Source of the DNA: Rhea pennata | Taxonomy: Eukaryota; Chordata; Aves; Rheiformes; Rheidae | Direction of reading: 5' to 3' | Assembly: GCF_028389875.1 (NCBI RefSeq) | Contig: NC_084702.1 | Coordinates: 55,710,053 to 55,774,052 of the forward strand | DNA length: 64,000 bases | Shown here: positions 25,851 through 40,500 of the stretch, piece after piece | Layout: the number at the start of each line of letters is the position of its first letter | Position numbering within the stretch: position 1 is the first letter of the stretch | Notes under the pieces: generated by a model | The model's input: the letters and a program-made list of their open reading frames with translations, nothing else | What the model was told of the DNA's origin: nothing | Database searches by the model: none | Program-made: the position numbers and the translations under genes

Positions 25851-28800
25851 ACATGTAGGTTGAGTCTACTGGAAAACAGGGGGGCAACATTTCTCATTTA
25901 TCCCCACAGAAAATGGTCAAGGTTTGGGCTTTCAGAGCGCTTTTTTGGCTTAGAATGAATTTTATTTTTCTCATGGACTGCTGGACCACTTTATGTTGTC
26001 CCACATATCCAGACAATACATTAATACTGAGACGTAACTAATGTCTGACCCCATCTCTCTCAGGGCTATGGATTATGTAAGCCATATGTGACTGTTCGCT
26101 TATTACTACAGTTAAGGGGTTAGCAGAGGTGCTGCTTGAATCTCAGACTTGAACCTCAGGCCTTTTTCTCTAAGTCACAGTTTTCTTTTGCCTTACTTGT
26201 CATTACAGAAGGAACCACTCTGATCATTACAACCTCAAAATCAGAAGAGAAGGATGAACATAAGATGACTATTTAAAGAGACACAAATCCAGGGAGAGTT
26301 CTGAAAAGCAGAAGCCTAGTGCTGAACCGTAATTCAGAGACCAAACCCGAATACAGAGATGCCCGGCTGGAGGGATGGATGGAGACTATAGAGGAAAAAG
26401 TAATCTAAACACAGTACTCTGAGCCTCCTGAAGTTAAGACTACAGGGATTTAGAAGAACTATAAAAGAAGGACCTGAAACAGTTGAGACAGGAAATGATT
26501 CAAGTATGAATGAAAATTTCAGCAGAGCCAGAGCTGAAGCAAGGGAAAAGGCTGGCATTTTCAAAGAGATTGTGAGAGACCAGTGACACACCAGGAAACT
26601 GCAGGGGAGGCAGGGGGGGTGGAGAAATCAATTCAGTCTCAAGAATGGCTTCAAGATTTCTGGCCTTCACTACCACAGAAGTTAATTGAGCAAATTTTTG
26701 CATTAATTGGGACCTTCTTGCAAAGTTTAAAAAAGATTTCATACCTGTCAAGCCAGCAACCCTGCAGGGTCTTCCCCCTCTTCAATGAAAGTTATTAAGA
26801 GAAAGCGGATGCACTGGAAGAACTGCAGTGGTATTCTGGTACCAACACCTGTCAAGCCTAGTCTCAACACACTTGCTTTGAAATAGCCTATAACATATAT
26901 TTGGAAATACATAGGCAGAAGATTTGTTATTTATGGGGACACTGCAGAGTAAAAAACAACAACTAAAAAAGCTATAAGAGAGACTTGACATTGAGAGCTC
27001 CTTTACAGCTAATGATCAAGGAAGAGGACATGAAACAGAAGGATCACAGCAAATGCACAAGACGGCTGGAACATCCCATGTAGCCAGAACCTCATGGGCC
27101 CAACAGAAATGGGAATGCTAAACAGTAAACAAAGTCACATGTGCCTTTCCTACAAAAACAGCGATGATTCAGGCTGAAAATAGTAGAAACCTTAGATGAA
27201 GAAAAGGTGTAAACAGGCTTAACATTAGAATAGCTCAGCTGCATATTTTTGAAGTCTACTTGGTAAATAGCAATGGCAGAAACAAGGTAGACAACAGTTC
27301 AGTGGAATCTTTTCTTCACCCCATATATCTTAAATTCACATTACTTGAAAATGCCATGCAAGACTAAAAATGGAAACTGTGCAGGTGGCTTCTATGCCAA
27401 AGTCATTTCTTAATGAGAAAATGTGAAAGGCTGAAGAATAAACATAAAAGAATAATTATTTCATAGACCTGTAAATGTAACAGAACACAGTCCTAGAGAA
27501 GAAATAAACAACTCTTAGATCAAAGGATTCATAGATCACCTTCATTGGAGGAATAAGTAGAAATTTATTAGATGACTTTTTCCTCTCTTTTTTTGAAGCC
27601 AGCTCACAATAAGTATACAGCTTAATGTCAACTTAAATTATACCTACAATTTTCTGACAGATTCATTTGCTTTTTCAGGTTTATGTCTTACACACTGACA
27701 GTTTCTAATCAATAGTACACAATTCCCTTTGAGAGTTATTAAAATATACCTTGCATTTAAATGCAATAAAAAGCATGACTGAACATGCCTCTGTTCCTCA
27801 TAACACATAAATACCACATCTGGTCCATAAAAAACATGCATTATACAGAGGTTGTATGAATGCCAGATACATATTATTACATGGAACTGTTTTATCCATC
27901 TAGTCTAATTTCCAGATGTTTTATTACTTGTAGACAAAAGTATTGTCAAAACTGCTGCTAGAAGTCCATTTATTTCAAAAGGGCAAGGGATAGGGAAAGC
28001 AAGTTAAGCTACAGGAAATGTCTGTGATACAACTGGTAAGTCATGTGACTGAATCATCAGTGCTATCATGTCGAAAGAGATGCACTTAAAAATTCAATTT
28101 CAGACTAAAATTTCATGAAACCGCATTTTAAATATGCACTTATTCTTCCAGCAGTAAATGACACATAATTGCAGGTAATATTTACGAAAAACAGATCAAG
28201 CAATTAATGGAAATGAAATGGAAACCATTAGTACAAAAGGTACTGGTAACTATAATCAGTTCCAAAAACTTACTGAGCAGCTGGCAAAAGATTCAGATAT
28301 TGAAAACTAATCCCCTTTAATTCCCCCAATTTCAAATTGGGTTGTGCTTTTTTTCTCCCTTAATCTTTTCTCAATCTTTTCTCCTCAAGAAACAGAAATA
28401 TGTTTCCAAACATTATTTGAATTGAAATTGACAGTTCTCAAGGAGCCACATACCATCTGAAGAGCTTGTCTGGGTCAGTCACAAGAGTGAGGTTTCTAAT
28501 GTAATAGTAAGATCTGGGAATGTTGTGTAAAAATGCACAATATTAAGGAGAGGAGGAGATGAAAAGGCATGTAGTAGGTAAGTGCACAAAGGAAAGGAAA
28601 AGCTTCACGACGCCATAAAAATGGTACTTTGCCAAGATGTCAGAAGACAGGTCTAAGGTTTAGGTTGGGCATAACAATGTAAAAATGATGAAGCAATTTT
28701 AAGAATGTCATTAGAAAGTAGACACTAATATAAGTGTCAGACAGTATTCATTTGTTTTTTCCTAGTGATTAAAGTACATTTGATTAAACAAAGGATTTGG

Positions 28801-31499
28801 TTAAGTGAAGCATATGCTACGCAGAGATCTGAAGACTACCAAATGAAAGTACACTGAATTTAGTGCATTCTCATTAGAATATCAGTGTGACATTTCTGAT
28901 TTTGTCACAGAAAAAAAAAAGACAACTATACTAAATTTACTTTGAGAGCCTATTCAAAATGGCATCACTACTTAATCTCATAACTTCAGTTTCTAAATTA
29001 CAAAAACTTCTGACTCTTTTCTGTACTGCAGTATTTCCTATATAGTCACTGGAAATCAAAAAGCTCCTTTCCTCAATTCATTGTGGGTCCTTATTCAAAT
29101 TACCTACTACCCCTCACGCCGTAGTTTTTTTTACTAAACTCTGAGCAGGAGTGCAGCCTTTTAAAAAGAAACCTCAATGGTAATATAGGAGGAGACATTC
29201 CTAACAGTGTCCTAGAGAAACCTGGAGGCTACAATCTGTAATTCTAATCCTCTCAATTACATGATTCATTTCACTATCTCTCTTCAGATTTACTAAACAT
29301 CAATGTTAAAAACAGGTTTAGACTATGCCCACTAAAAGCTTAGCACACATTTCCAAATTGTTTATCGAAACAGATTATAGCTAGGATCTTAATTTTAATC
29401 TAGACCTATGAATACCATGACCTCATTGCTTGTATTTATCTAAAACATAACACGAACCTAACTCTGAACAGGATCTGAAATTAGATTCTATGACTAGAAT
29501 CAAAAAGAGGAAAACACTTAGCATCTTGTCCATGAGAAATATGATTGTTAGTCCATGTAGTTCTCCAGAGATAAGTTTAAGACAATCAGCAATAACACAC
29601 CCTGCTCCTCAGGTTAAGGCTCCTCCCACTGCAGCCACTAGCGCTCTTTTCTAAGGGAAGCCCTAGAGACTGCATTATTGACCAGCATTTCAGCTAGCCT
29701 TAGGTTTAGTGTAGAGTTGATTACAAGACCATGAGATCTAGAATTACAGAATGTAAGTTACATAGTATAGGCCCGATCACTCTTGCATGATTTTCTCCTC
29801 TATCTCTTTCCAACTCTTTTGTTCTTTAATAGTAAATGGAAAGCAATCTGGGCACAGAGCATGTCTGATTGGTTATACAATGGATTGCTCAATGGGGACA
29901 GGGCAGGCGGGACTATCTTGTGTACAAACAACACCAAGAAAGAGACATTGCATCTTGGTGTGTGTGTGTGTGTATGTGTGTGGATCATCCAAAAAAAGAA
30001 CTAGTTAAATTCATGTGGAGACTCTTGTGGCTCCTGCGAAAAGTAAAAACAATAATTCAGCCCCTCTATGCTGCTGAACATTCTATCACCTCTAGGGATC
30101 AAATCTGTCACTTAAAATATATCTGTACAGTATCTAACAGAAAGAAATTAAACTTGACTGTGACTACAGCAATATGAACATATAATTTTAAGAATTCAGA
30201 ACAAGCATCTTGTTACAAACATTGCAAGACTTGCACCTTTATGTTCAAAATGGATTTTCTGAGCAAAAACCACGTGGACTATAAACACTAACAATAGTGT
30301 TTTTGTAAAGAAGTCTCTAAATACTTTGCAAAGGAGACATAGCTCTCCAGTTAATGATGTGCTAGCCAAAAATATACGGATAAAGTCACAAAGATGGAAC
30401 AACCACAAGCTAAGTGGAACAGCTGTAAATTATATAGCAGGTGAAATTGGCCTCATCCTCACAATCTTTACAGTAATGCATTCACCTGTGTCCTCCTATC
30501 AATTTTTATTGCAAGCATCTGCAAGCTCTCACTGCAAAACTATCATTTTTAATAACACTTTTCATTCTCTTGGACAAAATAGTATCCTCAAAGTTTGCCT
30601 CTCTGGGGATTTTTCAATATACTGTTACCCATATTATTGTCTAAAACATAGGTTATTCCTTTTGCAGTTCTCACGAAAACCCACAAAAAAAAAAAAAAGA
30701 TATCCATTCATCTTTGATTTTTTTCTGGACTAGAAAAAATGTCTGCTTTGAATGTACTCTGAGTCCTGTTTGCATACATATGCTGTAATCCTAACACAGG
30801 TTCTGATTTCATTTTATAAGGAGCAGTGGAAAAGTTTGTATCCACTGGTTTCTTTACTGCTCCATAAAGCATGTCTCTTCTGTAATCAAAGTTTCTGATA
30901 AAAATGAAATGAGCCTAAGGAGCCTAATTCACACCTCCTTCCTCCATATCCCCCCCCCACCATCCACTCCATTCTATATTAAGGAGTCTGTATTTGACAT
31001 TGCTAAACAAGGGTTTAGATTACTTTCTTCATAACAGACTATGCTGTATGCAGTCATTTCTGCTTTTCTGGAGCATAGAGTGACACAAGACTATCTTTTC
31101 ATCTCCTCTCCCTACAACATCTACTTCCCTTCCAGGACCACATAAACATAACTACAGCTCTGCTCCATCGCCAGGTCAGCCCTTCTCACATCTACCTACC
31201 CCAGCGCACTGAGGTCAAAACAGAGCTGCAAGGTCTCTCTCTCTCCAGCTGTAAGAGCATAGTTAGGTGCAGGGCAGAAGGAAGAGACACAGCACGGCAA
31301 GGTGGTACAGAGCAGCTAGACCTAGTGAAAGGTATCAGAGGAGGATAGAAGGTAATATCATTAAAGTACTGGGCCTAATGACTTTGATATCACATACACT
31401 TACCTCTTTCATCAGTACATATATTCAATTTAACTGTAGTGTATAACATAGATCTATTACAGCTGGTTCTCAGTTACAGCAGCATTTGTCATAGAGCAT
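25851..31499. other. Intergenic stretch without recognisable genes
   Basis: This is AT-rich sequence with no convincing exon. It contains a short TG microsatellite at 29957 and a C-rich run near 30952. The AT-rich stretch at about 28090-28240 looks low in simple repeats but has no identifiable function. Confidence 0.55.
29957..29982. repeat. (TG)n microsatellite
   Basis: About 13 TG units are seen with a single A interruption. Confidence 0.93.
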
Positions 31500-31910
31500 T
31501 GACAGGAAGGCACTTCTGGAGATCTCCAGTCCTTTCCTCTGCTCAAAGCATACTAACACTACCACTACATCAGGTCTGCCGCAGTTTCGTCTAGCCAAGC
31601 CTTGAAACCTCCATGGACAGAGATACTAAGGCCTTTCTAGATAACTTGTTCCAATACTGCACAAAAAGAGTTACCAACCTGCACGGATGCACAGTTATTC
31701 CATCCCAGGCATATTTCTCATCGAAGTTCATGAGACTTCTGTTAGTACAGTCCTCAAGTTTCTCAAAGTCCCTCTGAAATTAAGCTCTATCTTTATGCTG
31801 GTCAGCCACTCCCCTAATTTAGTATTGTCCACAAACTGGACATTTCATCACAGGAGACCATATCTGCTGCACATGCCTGCATAACCCTCCCTAAAGAACT
31901 GGCACTCTAC
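31500..31910 (-). mobile_element. Old CR1 LINE 3'-end remnant
   Basis: Degenerate CR1 landmarks appear in the antisense order: TTCTGGAGATCTCCAGTCC, CCTCCATGGACAGAGA, TAACTTGTTCCAATACTGC and GGTCAGCCACTCCCCTAATT. Divergence is clearly higher than in the copy at 33605. The boundaries are approximate. Confidence 0.7.
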
Positions 31911-32157
31911 TAGAAACCAGTGTATATCCATGTGTGTGTTTTCACTGGGACAAAATATACAGTAATTTAGGAGAAAGATCAGAACTTTTCCAAGGCCCTG
32001 GCAATTGAATTCAAGTTAATGTTTAACATCTTCAGCAATACTGCAAAGGGCGACAGGAACAAAGATCCATCCAAAGCCTAAGAAATAATTTTGTTTCTTT
32101 CCTCTGTAAATGTAGCTGTTTTATCTTTTTTTTATGAGAAAATTCTTTTAATTTTAA

Positions 32158-32185
32158 ATGTTAGAGTATGAGCTTACTCTAACAT
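32158..32185. repeat. Perfect 11-bp inverted repeat with 6-nt loop
   Basis: Arms ATGTTAGAGTA (32158-32168) and TACTCTAACAT (32175-32185) flank TGAGCT. It is short enough to be chance. No terminator function is expected in this setting. Confidence 0.8.
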
Positions 32186-33604
32186 GTTGAATTTTGCTCA
32201 TTTCAGAAGCTGCAACAATTACACAATTAACTAGTACCCAACCATCAGTAATTACTAAGTCTGAGTGTTACTTCTAATAATACAAGTAATCACGAACTAG
32301 GCATCTGATTTGCACGGATCTGCACACTGACAAAATGCAGTAGTATTTATTTTGTCATATACGTGTTTTTATTTTGCCGTATACACACAGAGCATAGAGG
32401 AACTCCACAAGGAAACCATGTGCATGGAATCCAGGAGCAGTTCCTAGTCAACTAGCAAAAGATGCAGATGAGACTAATTGCTATTTCCATCATGCTGTAG
32501 TGCCACTTTCAGGGTATGGTTCTCAGGAATGAGTGCCCAATGCTGATTTAATGAGAGCACAGCACCACCTGCTGCTGAAGACAAAGCTTCAGTAGGGAAG
32601 AAAAACTTTTGCCATCTTCCCCAGTAACAGTGTTAATTCTAATAAAAAAAAATTCCATACTCTGATTATTAAAGCAGTCTTCCAACATATATAACTTGCA
32701 AGAGCTCTATGCCCTGGATGCCATGTGGAACCTGCTAAGTGTGCTTCTCAGCCATTTCAGTTATTCTATCACATTCATATTCACTGTTGACAAGGCACTT
32801 CCCCAGAAAACATCTTAGAGTTTGCATGCACAGGCATTTTAGTATAGTACATACCAAGTGATGTAGAAGGATCTGTGTCTACAAAATGCAATTTCTTACA
32901 GTGATGTAACAGATAAGCGAATGACATGCTCTAATCAAGAGTAATTTATCTTCAAAGCAATTAAACAGTGGTTTGTGTGGTTGTGCCTTTGCTTCATAAT
33001 ACATTAGCAGTTGACCAAGTGCCTTTCTATAGTGCATCTTTGCCTGATTCACCACTCTGCTTACGTGGATGTGCTCTGCTATCTTGGAATCTTGGAAGCC
33101 AGATGTCACCTTTTTGACTAACTGCTGTTGTGCACCCAGGTTTTGTCCATTTCCACACTCACAGTCTAGGAGACAGCTCATCTCAGCAGCAAACTCAACA
33201 CCTGGCCTACGTGCTGTGCTGCTTGTTATGCTGTCAGCCAGAACTATGCTGGGACCCTGGATTTCATCTTCCCCAAAAAGCAGCAAAGAGGCAGGATGTC
33301 CTGAATGAGAAACATCAGACCACTTTTGAGGAAATTATTGTCTTGCACGGTTACCAAAGACATCTTGCAGGGACAAACTAGTAATTTTCTCTGAGTCCCC
33401 TCTTCCCATCTGAGCTGCACCCCTCTACACATACAAATAGGCTCTAACATGGTTAGAAGCCTTGCACTAGATGATCTTCTAAGATCTCAGAGCTTCATGA
33501 TTGAGGGAATGTATATGTAGGAAGTCAGGAGTTATAGAAAGAGGTATGAGGCTGGAGACTGTACTACAATTACAGAATTGTGAAGGAGCCTGCACAGAAA
33601 ACAG

Positions 33605-34570
33605 TCACAGAATCACAGAACTACAGAACGGCTGAGATTGGAAGGGACCTCTGGAGATCATCTAGTCCAACTTCCCTGCTCAAGCAGGGTCACCTAGAGC
33701 ACACTGCACATGATCATGTCCAGCCGGGTTTTGAATATCTCCAGAGAAGGAGACTCTACAACCTCTCAGGGCAACGTATTCCAGTGCTCTGTTACCCTCA
33801 CAGGAAAGAAGTTTTTCCTCATATTCAGACAGAACTTCCTGTGTTTCAGTTTGTGCCCACTGCCTCTTTCACTGTCAGTGGGTACCACTGAGAAGAGTCT
33901 GGCACCCTCTTGTACCCTCCAAGTCCTCCAGGACTCCCACATCCTTCTCTGCAAAGCTGCTTTCCAGCAGGTCAACCATCAACTTGTGCATAGGGTTATT
34001 CCTCCCTAGGTGCAGGACCCTGCACTTGCCTTTGTTGAACTTCATGAGGTTCCTCTCGGCCTAACTGCAGCTTGTCCAGCTCTCTCTGAATGGCAGCACA
34101 GCCTTCTGGTGTATCAGCCACTCCTGTCAGTTTTGTATCATCAGCAAACTTGCTGAGGAGGCACTCTGTTCCTTCATACAGGTCACTGATGAACTAGTTG
34201 AACAAGACTGGCCCCAGCACTGAGCCCTGGCAGACACCACTAACTACAGGCCTCCAATTAGACTCCGCCCCACTGATGACAACCCTCAGAGTTCTGCCTG
34301 TCAGCCAGTTCTCAATCTACCTCACTGCCCATTCATCTAACCTATGCTTCCTGAGCTTACCTATGAGGAAGTTATGGGACACAGTGTTGAAAGCCTTGCT
34401 GAAGTAAAGGTAGACAATGCTCTCCCCTCATGAACCCAGCCAGTCATTCCATCACAGAAAGCTATCAGATTGGTTAAGTATGATTTCCTCCTGGTAAATC
34501 CATGCTGGCTACTCCTGATCACCTTATTTTCCTTCACATGCTTAGAAATGACATCCAGCCATGGAGAACA
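33605..34570 (-). mobile_element. CR1 LINE, 5'-truncated, about 0.97 kb, antisense
   Basis: The left end carries CACAGAATCACAGAAC, the complement of the characteristic octamer-like 3' terminal repeat of CR1. It is followed by GGAAGGGACCTCTGGAGATC and the usual CR1 3' UTR landmarks, then the antisense C-terminal part of the reverse transcriptase ORF (AGCACTGAGCCCTGGCAGACACC reduced to the landmark GAGCCCTGGCAGACACC at about 34221, and TAAATCCATGCTGGCTACTC at about 34496). The element is therefore in minus orientation with its 3' end at 33605. It is truncated at the 5' end, as most CR1 copies are, and its reading frame is broken. This is the best-preserved repeat in the window and the main marker of a bird or other sauropsid genome. 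Confidence 0.95.
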
Positions 34571-37500
34571 AGCTGTTTTTAAGATTAATTTTGTTTAATA
34601 GAAGGCCAGAAGTGCTTGAATGTTTGGGCTGCAGTAGTAAAAGACCTGGGCATCTCTAGATAGAGGGTCCTAGAAGGGTAAGGATTTCTCCTCCTGTTTG
34701 AACAGTCGTTATTCCTCTGTGTTCAAAATGGCAACCTGTCTGCTGACTGCCCTTTCTAATCCAGCACAACCCTACCTCACCCTAGCTTGCCAAACTGTGT
34801 GAGTGGTGATGGCCAGTCATCTGAGAAAGCAGCAAGAAACAAGGCACACATCACTGCTAAGTGACAGACTCAACAAGATCTCTGACTTACTTCTGCCTTC
34901 TTCACCCTCTAATATCTCACTGTGATCACTGGAGACCAAAGGACCAGGGCTAATGAAACTACACACACTGGAATGATCTGTCTGGCAGCAGTAATTCTCC
35001 ACCAGAACAATAAAACAGCTGACTCCATCGGTCTGAAATTCCCAAACCTGAAGTTAGTGCCATTCCAGACCTCAGGATTCCCAGATAGCTGTGAAGCAAA
35101 AAGACAAGGTCAAGAAAAACCATGAGGTCTCTTATAATCAGCCAAAAGGACAGTAAACTAAAATGTTCCTGCATCTGGTAATGCTAGCTCTTTCTCCCAA
35201 CATCTGTCTTTCACACCTTCTAGGGACTTAAATACTCAGTAGACTTGACTCAGTACCAGAACAATCTTCAGATTTTCTTGTATTCAAATATAGCAAACAT
35301 TGAAGCACTACCCTGACAGTAATATACAGTAAAGCTAACAGCTAAACCACAATTCCCTTTATAAAACAACATACGTATATTACATATGCTGTGTTAACAA
35401 CTTGGTTTGTAGGTGGTTCACATACTTACATATGCTAATCATGCTTCTGGCATGTGCATATATTCACAAACTATCCTTGCTATTATTGAAGCTGTTTTGG
35501 CCTGTGAGTTTTCTTCAAGTTACATCAGTTAAGCATCCTGTTTTGGTTAGTTCTCATTCCTAATCACTCAGTCAGCATAAGTACCAGCATTCTCAGTGTG
35601 TAGATCACACACAGCTCATATATAATCTTCTTCCATTTTGAGATTCTATCTAGCCAACAAACATACGTGAAGTCAGCTAGGCCTAAGCCCATAGCTCGTG
35701 CACTCTGTGATGACACGGGATTTCCAGGCTTTTGGAGGTTTCCAGCCTTTTAGATCTTACAGATGCCTGGATACCTCTGATTTTAAAAATGTCCTTAAAA
35801 TCCATCTGTACAAAGTTTCCAGGAGAAAAGAGAAGGTATGTCCAGCAAAACCTGGTCATATGATTGCCATACAGAAGACTGTCTGTAAATTAGGTGAGGA
35901 AATTACACTGCAGCAAGTAACTCTATGCTAGAAGTTTATTCAATTCTCAAACTGCAGAAACTTTACAGCATATTACAAGCACTCCCTGTAGGGAGTTAAT
36001 GCAAGCAGCTCCTTGTACTATGAAATTATGATCCTACCTCACTCTGCCACAACACCTCATTGTAGGCAAGCACTTCAGCTGGCTGCCATTTCAGGACAGA
36101 GTAGCTATTGCAAATAAAGGTGCTATCCTTTGCAGACAAGCCCTAATAACTAACTCACGTAGTGGAACAGCTGAATGGCTTACAATCACTGAAAACACTT
36201 ACTCAGAATTCAACAAATCAACTCAGTTTGAGTTAGTTTAGAAATTTAGCTTAACTTGGAAAAACATCAAATAAAATATCATCTGATTTCCAAATAATGG
36301 GAAAGTTATACTTCCTGCTAACTTTAATAATTTATTTCAAAAAATTAGTGAACAGGCCCTGAACATACCCTAAAACTGTCTTCAAGAGTCAAAGTGCAAT
36401 TCTCAACATGTTGTCAATTCACATCCTTGTTTACCAGGCAGTGAATTCCCATATGTTGACCAGACCACAGTGGCTACAAAATATTACTCAGTGATAATAA
36501 CAAGGAGGCAGAGCGGAAATACTGACTTACTTCTCGAGTAAGAAGGGGAGCAAACACCATATGGTAAATCCCTCTGCACACCTGGAAACACCAATAAGAG
36601 GAGACTAGTCACCTTGAAATGACTGCTACAGCCACAGCAGAACTGAAAGCACTGAGAGCCAGATCCAGTAACTTGCAAACACCTTTACTGCTTCCTCCTA
36701 TAACAGGTATTTCTATCCAGCATTATTCTGCCATTATGGTTAGGAAGAGGAACCTATAAGATTCCTTAAAGTTGGAATCTCTTTCTTTTTTAACAAAAAA
36801 TATGCATGTGTGGAAGGAATCTGTACAATTCTACTGTAGAAGTCAAGCCTAGCTACATTCATACCATTCATGTAAAGGTTTTATTATTATTATTATTATT
36901 TCAGCCACTGTTTCCCTTTTTGGGACTTCCCAGAAGAAAGAGCTATATTTTAACTCTAATACTTAATTTTAACTTTAGAGAATTCAAAAGTCATCTCTGA
37001 TGGAAAAGGGTATGCAAATTCCTTAAATCAATATTGATTTTTCTTTGCAGTTTTTAAAATTTCCACAGAAACAAAGTAGTACTTCCAGCACCTTTTTAAT
37101 AGATACATATAACCTGTAAAAATATGTAAGACTTTACAGGTGTAGATAAGAGCCTGTTTCCTGTTCTAAACAGGTTACAATCCAAGCAAAAATCAATAAA
37201 GAGACGCCTTTGAACAATAATCAAAATGTTACCTCTCAGAAGTACAACATGAAATAGATTAAGGATAAAGAGGTCCCAAGACAGCTTTCCACATCCTGCA
37301 CTCTGAGCTGATACTGGAGCTAAGCAATCTTTGAGAAACATCCTGTTTCCCTAGACTACCCCACGAATTAGAGGCAAAGTTAGAAATACCTCACAGACAC
37401 TTCAGCTACAACATTGGCTAATAGTAGTACTCTCTAGAAGCATAACCATCTCTATTGCCATTAAAGTTGGTCTTAGTTATCACTTAAACAGCTCCAATAT

Positions 37501-40500
37501 ATGTCTACCTATACATTTTAAAAAGAAAACAAACAAAACAGAAAAACTCCCTCCCAGTTAATTGTGCTATTTCTTTAACCAGCTATAATGAGTACCTAAA
37601 ATAACATGCAGCTCTTACCTGAAATTTATTCCCATTGTCAAAGCCTCACTGTACAAATGATGTTGAAATGTTTCAGCTGAGGTGTTCTCTCCACCACTGT
37701 TCCCAACTGTTGTGGCCCCATTATTTCCACGAATAACAGCAAAGGTTTCCTTCTTTCTCAGACTCCCGTTTTAGCCATATTTATTCTCTCTACTGCATCT
37801 CCTCTTGCCTCTCTCCTTCACTACCAGTATCCATATATGGCTCCCCGAAAAAAAGCAAGTTAGAAACAACTACTGATTTCAGAGAAGACAAAAAAATATT
37901 CAAGAATTAAATCTAACTGTGTGTATTCTTCAGACTAACTTGCCATTTACATTTTTGATTAGTAACTTCCACTAAGGAAGCCCTTATCTCTCAGATCCCT
38001 GTCACAGACTAATAGGAAATAATTATACACTACATCAAATACCTTCCACTGATGTCCTGCCTTCCCCTAAGAACATAAGAAATAACTTGCTCCGCCCCTG
38101 CATGGATGTGTTACTATCACTGAGAGCAGGGTTTGTGATAGTGCTGCAGAGGAAGCACATGGGACATACTGTATGTGTTACAAGTTGTTTGGGGAGAGGG
38201 AAATGGAAGGAATCTTGCCGGGGAGACATGAGGACCCCAGGAGACAAGGCAACAAAAACATGCTGTCCAGCCAGGTAGTCTTCCATTTCCTTGCCTTAAA
38301 TAATATGTATGGCTGTTTTCCCTGTACTCTTTTGAAGTTTTTTTGAAGGCTTTGTTTGGGGGACTAATTGATTTAAAGGATGATTATTCACATTGACAAC
38401 TGATTCATGTCATGGACATCATACTTTCTGACTGCTTTGTTACCTGTCTTTAAGGAATGACACACACAGCTGTACGTGTTTGGGTCCATTTAATCTTTCA
38501 GCTCTTTCTCTGCCAACAAAGTGCAGAGGAAAAGCACAGGCACTCATCAACTTGTTACTGTCTAACCTCACACTCCATTTCATATCTCTGCAGTACTAAT
38601 CCAGTTTCTTCACTGATGTTAAGTTTCTCCTTAATATATTCCCTGAATCCTCTAAATCCCTTTTAATAGCTTGTTGTCTTGAATTGCACTGCTGTCTTTT
38701 CATTCAACTCCTTGTGCATGTGCTTAAAATAACACCCGACAGCCCCAGCCCTGCAGTTTCTTCACAGCCACAGTTTGCTATGCTCAGTGGAAACCTCAGG
38801 AAAAATCAACAGGCCTCTGAAGAGGCAGTCAGCTGCCATACAACGTACTGGAAGACTACAGCCTGCAATCAAGTACTCTTCAGTTTTACACCTCTCTATT
38901 TCTTCTCTGTAAGTTTAAAACCAATCATTAGATGTAATATAAAACTAGAGTATATTACAGCACTTCATAGCATCTAATAATGCATAGGCAAACCCAGATT
39001 GCTTACAGTTATTCAAAACACTACAGGACTTTTTAGCCAGGTTTTCTCAGGAAATGAGGACAGCACATTCATGTCTGTCTACTCCACTGTTTCAGCCAAT
39101 AACTTTTACACTCCAGTAGCCAATTTCAAGCAAAATTGCCAGAGAGGAAGCTGCCTCAGAAATATTAAGTTCCTACAAGCTTCATCAAAGTAGACAACTG
39201 AGTAAAACAAAGGCCATATTCATGGCCTGTTCATGGCCTGTAAACTTACACAAAGAAAGACTGCTTGCTATCTTTCTTAAATACCAGAAAATCCACCCAG
39301 AGAAGAAAAAAATGCAAAACTAGCTTCACTAGTTTTCTGTGCACTGAACAGCTTGTTTGAAGAGTGAGAATAATAAAGACATCTACCTAACTGCTATAAA
39401 ACATCCTTGCTCTACTGAAGCTACAACCACAGAAAGCAGAACTAAAACCAAAAAACCCTCAGCACATCCAGACAAACCAAATCCTACCGCCTCTACCAAC
39501 TTTCAGATACTCATCCTTACCCTCCACTTCCTGCACAGCTTACTTTTCTCTCAGTTGTGCCAAAAAAACATGTACAATAATCCAGACTTTCTAAATATAC
39601 CTAAAAACATGAACAGAAGTGGGTGACATAACAGCTGAGCCAGCATAACTCAAGAGACAATGACATCAGGCACAGAAAAGGTGTAACAAGCAACCCAAAA
39701 CCTCTGCCACTACCTGAATAGAAATGTATGGCCTTGAAAAAGCCAGAAAAGACAACACTGTCATCTCCATCTACACTGATCTCACTGCATGCTGGGAGGG
39801 GATTTAAAAATGTGACTGTGTGTTGTATGCATGCTCAGTGCTATATAATAATTGCTTTTTACTTACAATAGAGGAAGAGTAAATAACATTCTGCTAAGGA
39901 TAAACCTCCATTAAACAGCTTAAGGATTCACATGCCGATGGCATGAACTGACAAGAGCAAACAACAAATCTGGGATGTTATGTGATTCATTTCCTTAAGC
40001 TGTAGTTTCAGTGTGTGTGTAGCAGTTTGGACTTACCTCCTCTTAAATGCCGATGGACCTCACTCTACAATTTTCCACTAAATGGATGAAGCTTCAGCAT
40101 TTTCCAAGGGGAGCGTTCTTGACACATAGTAAGTAGAAAGATGTTCTTCTTCAGATTTGCAGTGACATAGCAAAAGAGGATGACGTACCCTGTAAGAATA
40201 TTTTTTAAAATAACTAACAGCAAGATATCTGTGCTCTTGGAAATAAATGTAGCCTTCATTATGGAGAAGAGATTTTTTTGTTTATTTGCAGTGCTTTCAG
40301 GACTAAAATTCAAGACTACAGACAACCCTTCCTATATACAGCATAGCTGAGACAGTGGTGAATCCTTAGGTCCTCTGCAATAACAGCATGCAGGCATGAA
40401 CTCTTCTCTTAGTTTAACTGGTGTAACTGGTGTATCAATCTAAGCAACAGTGATGAAACTTCAGTGTAATTCATTGACCGTTTAATTAGAGATGGCTCAA

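Noticed and set aside
33069..33381. Plus-strand open frames of 79 and 83 codons near 33.1-33.4 kb
   Set aside because: They lie opposite the unassigned minus-strand frame, overlap each other in different frames, and show no family motif.
33580..34407. Open frames of 69-103 codons within the 33.6-34.6 kb region
   Set aside because: They lie inside the antisense CR1 remnant and are by-products of it.
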